Of a DNA stretch of 64,000 nucleotides, positions 61,901 to 64,000 are shown piece after piece. Below the pieces are notes generated by a model. It was given only the letters and a program-made list of their open reading frames with translations. It was not told the DNA's origin and did not search any database. The stretch's first letter is position 1, and the number at the start of each line of letters is the position of its first letter. The stretch is from Oikopleura dioica (Eukaryota > Chordata > Appendicularia > Copelata > Oikopleuridae), in contig OU015567.1 of assembly GCA_907165135.1 (NCBI GenBank), positions 4,407,001 through 4,471,000 of the forward strand, in the 5' to 3' direction. Position numbers and translations under genes: made by a program.

Positions 61901-62935
61901 TCTCTTCTCGAGACATTAAAATATCCTTCTCTCTGTCTCATTTCTTTTCTTCATCTTTTCACCTCTCTTTGATCAAAATTACTGTTACTTACAGTGTAAG
62001 ATTGTCGATCGGATGTTCCGGTCGTCGAAAAGGAAAAAGTTCGTTTCATTCAAAGTGCTGCTCTGGCGGGTGTGGCCACGTTAGAGCTTGAAAACAGGCT
62101 CTGGCCCGAGAGGAGATGAAGAGAGAAAAAGCGCGTGGGTGGCACAATACGAGCACGGTCTATTCCGACCGTCTCCTTTCTTTATTCGGAAAGACCTTGC
62201 TTGTTGTCGAAAAGAATGAAAATAAGATGTTATTTTTGGCGGAACGACAAGATCCATTTTTGTCTAAAGACGAGCGCGAAGAAAAATGCGCGAAATCGAA
62301 AGCGAAAATAGGATAATCTGCCCGCGAGGAGGGCAGATTTTTCGCGAACGCGATATTCGTTTTTTTCATAACTTTCTGGACTTCCGAATTTCTTTTTACT
62401 CAAGATCTTGGCTCGGCAAACTCTGGGCCAGGGACTGAAAGATCTCTTATTTAAAGCCGCGTCGCGGCTTTTTTTTAACAAAGCCGCGAAGCGGCTTCTA
62501 CGGATTCTTATAAAGGACCTGAATTAATGATCTGCGAAGCCGCTTTGCGGCTTCGTTTTTAGAAAAGCCGCTACGCGGCTTCTAATAAGAGAGTTCCGAG
62601 ATTCTAAAAACGAGCATTGAAAAATTAGAAAATCTGATTTTAGCCACAAAATCTGATTTTGCTAGATTCTCTTAGAAATCCAAAATATCAAGTCTTACGC
62701 GAGAAAACCATCATATTATGACCTGGCAAACTTGACAAAACTTGTTTCCTTTTTAAAATTACCGAATTTCTGAAAACCGTGACCGCAGTTTGTTTACTCT
62801 AAAACAACGGAACAATAAACAAACCACGATTTTCAACCACAATTGAACCCTTTTAACCTATTTTTAAAACTCTAACTTACCATTGAAAAGATTCTCCTCG
62901 ACTTGTTTGAGTTCTTCTGAGGCAGAAAATGGCAT
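58989..62935 (-). CDS. Cyclin (cyclin I/G-like)
   Basis: Secure exons: 60226-60039, 59963-59783, 59702-59503, 59387-59090 and 59015-58989, all with matching phases, ending TFAEIVRC. The cyclin box is visible: RETACRWISDV (MRxxxxxW-like helix 1), FGVFDRVLNVLKV, VLAAACLSLTAKYTED, then FTFSRKDLLRMELLVCSKLDWQ and TSIDFLYAFMD of helix 5. Spacing and motifs fit cyclin I/G better than A/B/D/E, but CDK partner residues cannot settle it. N-terminal exons are less certain: an exon before a strong donor near 62005, and a first exon 62935-62881 (MPFSASEELKQVEENLFN). The introns between 60227 and 62880 are unusually long here and contain MITEs. Confidence 0.8.
61705..61870. mobile_element. Hairpin MITE with GAAGCCGC core
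   Basis: Inverted arms run from CCGACTGTGACGG on the left to TTACAGTCGGG on the right through ATTATTACTAAAAATCGAGAAGC. The core has GAAGCCGC/GCGGCTTC pairs as in the other MITEs, but the termini differ, so this is a separate family. It lies in a cyclin intron. Confidence 0.65.
62407..62603. mobile_element. MITE, GGCTCGGCAACCTG family, with two intact hairpins
   Basis: The left end (TTGGCTCGGCAAAC) is recognisable, the right end decayed. The two GAAGCCGC/GCGGCTTC hairpins (about 62455-62500 and 62535-62583) are well preserved. It lies in a cyclin intron or 5' region. Confidence 0.6.
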
Positions 62936-63820
62936 GTCCAGAATTCTGCCGAGATGTTATGCGTCCATGATTTCGATTATTTTCTACTCACTCTAAAATA
63001 GTAAAATGGTAATAAGCGATAACTAAATTAGTTTCTCACAATAAAAACATCATAAAATCAAGAAGGCAATTCTAGAAGATTAACTCGTAAACAATCGTAA
63101 AAACAGAAACATCTGACCTTTTAAAAATTAAAAATAAAATATATATTTTTTAATAAATTGGATTCCTGATGATTAAATTCTATCTTCGTTTTTTCTTATC
63201 AATCTCTAATTCTCGCTTATTCTTCCCGATTTCGGCTCAAAAACTGGCCCCGACTGGATCTCGGTTTATCCGACCCCGCTCTCCTCGAAAAAAGGGAGTG
63301 AGTAGGTTGCGCGCTCAGCGAATCAACGCGCGCTTCGAAACTCCCTGCTGCGCCCATCTGAGTTATTTTCTGCGACAGTAGACGTCTGCGGCCCGAGGGC
63401 TGGTTTTTACGTAATTTTGGGGTTTTCGTGTTGCGCGAATAATTTAAATGCACGCTTTCGTCAGTCAAATTCCTCGTGTTTTTCGAACTGCCTAAATAAT
63501 TCCCTAATTTAATTTCTTCTATCCTAACTAAGGTTTCTACTCATTTCTCTGCGGCTAAACTCGAAGCCGCGTGCGGCTTTTTTTACCGTCTTTTTTGCCA
63601 GGTTTTTGTTGAAGAAAAACTTGTCGATATTATTGGACTCCCTGGGGAGCAGGAAGCTCTCTTATTGAGCGATTTCGCGCCCAGATTTTCACAAGTTTAT
63701 TTGACGAGAAAAAAAACTCGCCTTTCATTTCAAAATTTTACTACTGTTTGACTCGATCTTTCAATTTTCAAGATTTTCTTCGAAAAATTTTTGGATTTCA
63801 GAAAGCTAAAATAGACGAAA
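62936..63820. other. Divergent intergenic region between cyclin and TTC12
   Basis: Contains a small GAAGCCGCGTGCGGCTTT hairpin at about 63562-63580 and an ORF at 63169-63381 without support. It probably holds both promoters. Confidence 0.45.
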
Positions 63821-64000
63821 ATGGATGACGATCTCGAAGCGAAAATGAAAGAATTGGACGAAGTGCACAAAGTCATCAATTTCCTGAAGAACTCGTCGGA
63901 AAACAAAGAAACGCAGGAAAAAGCGATGGCGGCGGCGGACAAGATCTTGAAGAAACGAGAAGCGGCAGAGACGAAAACGGTTTTGAACAAGACGAAAATT
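63821..64000 (+). CDS. TTC12: TTC12 homologue, first exon, truncated by window end
   Basis: ATG at 63821 opens a frame to the end of the window (60 codons): MDDDLEAKMKELDEVHKVIN, then helix-forming charged residues, ending TVLNKTKI. The layout and the ending resemble the N-terminus of animal TTC12 (a dynein-arm assembly protein), which has a similar helical lead followed by TLNKT. The TPR domain would lie beyond the window, so the call is moderate. Confidence 0.5.
   Translation, partial: MDDDLEAKMKELDEVHKVINFLKNSSENKETQEKAMAAADKILKKREAAETKTVLNKTKI

Overview
The window looks like nuclear DNA of a very compact animal genome. The best guess is a larvacean tunicate such as Oikopleura dioica. The organism is inferred from gene architecture (introns mostly 32-60 bp, genes packed on both strands, some GC-AG and apparent GA-AG introns) together with animal gene families: HEATR5B, renalase, PHYHD1, SLC43 transporters, tetraspanin, a nuclear receptor, a cyclin and TTC12. 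No database search was possible. Exon models were built by hand and checked by reading-frame phase; most multi-exon models below close exactly in frame.

Layout. 1-3000: 3' part of a secreted M14 carboxypeptidase whose large intron holds an 828-bp transposon. 3600-9010: four tiny secreted-protein genes sharing a Cys-x23-Cys spacing, with a two-domain Ly6/uPAR-like GPI-anchored protein between them. 9300-10160: an unrecognised gene. 11391-17876 (minus): a complete HEATR5B homologue of 11 exons, predicted 1810 aa. 18250-21151: an FN3-containing secreted protein broken in its first exon by a 1957-bp element with long inverted repeats. 21752-24043 (minus): a small proline-rich protein and a BORCS6/lyspersin-like gene carrying two transposon insertions inside coding sequence. 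24412-29079: renalase, two unrecognised proteins and a tetraspanin.

29465-45082 is a recently duplicated block of about 7 kb. It contains SLC43-type transporters, a tiny secreted peptide, a four-TM protein, PHYHD1 with two alternative second exons, a small unrecognised gene, and a second SLC43-type transporter on the minus strand. Some duplicates are truncated at breakpoints and others carry hAT-like insertions absent from the sister copy. 45667-48547 (minus) is a nuclear receptor. 48548-53060 is gene-poor and MITE-rich. 53061-56543 holds a trypsin-inhibitor-like (TIL) cysteine-rich secreted protein and three small genes. 58989-62935 (minus) is a cyclin of the I/G type with long MITE-filled introns. 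The window ends in the first exon of a TTC12 homologue.

The most unusual content is mobile. A 537-bp element with identical 166-bp terminal repeats (TG...CA, 4-bp target duplication) carries a tRNA-like fold inside each repeat. hAT-type MITEs and foldback elements have landed in exons, and several of these insertions contain GT-AG pairs that would remove most of the element without losing the frame.
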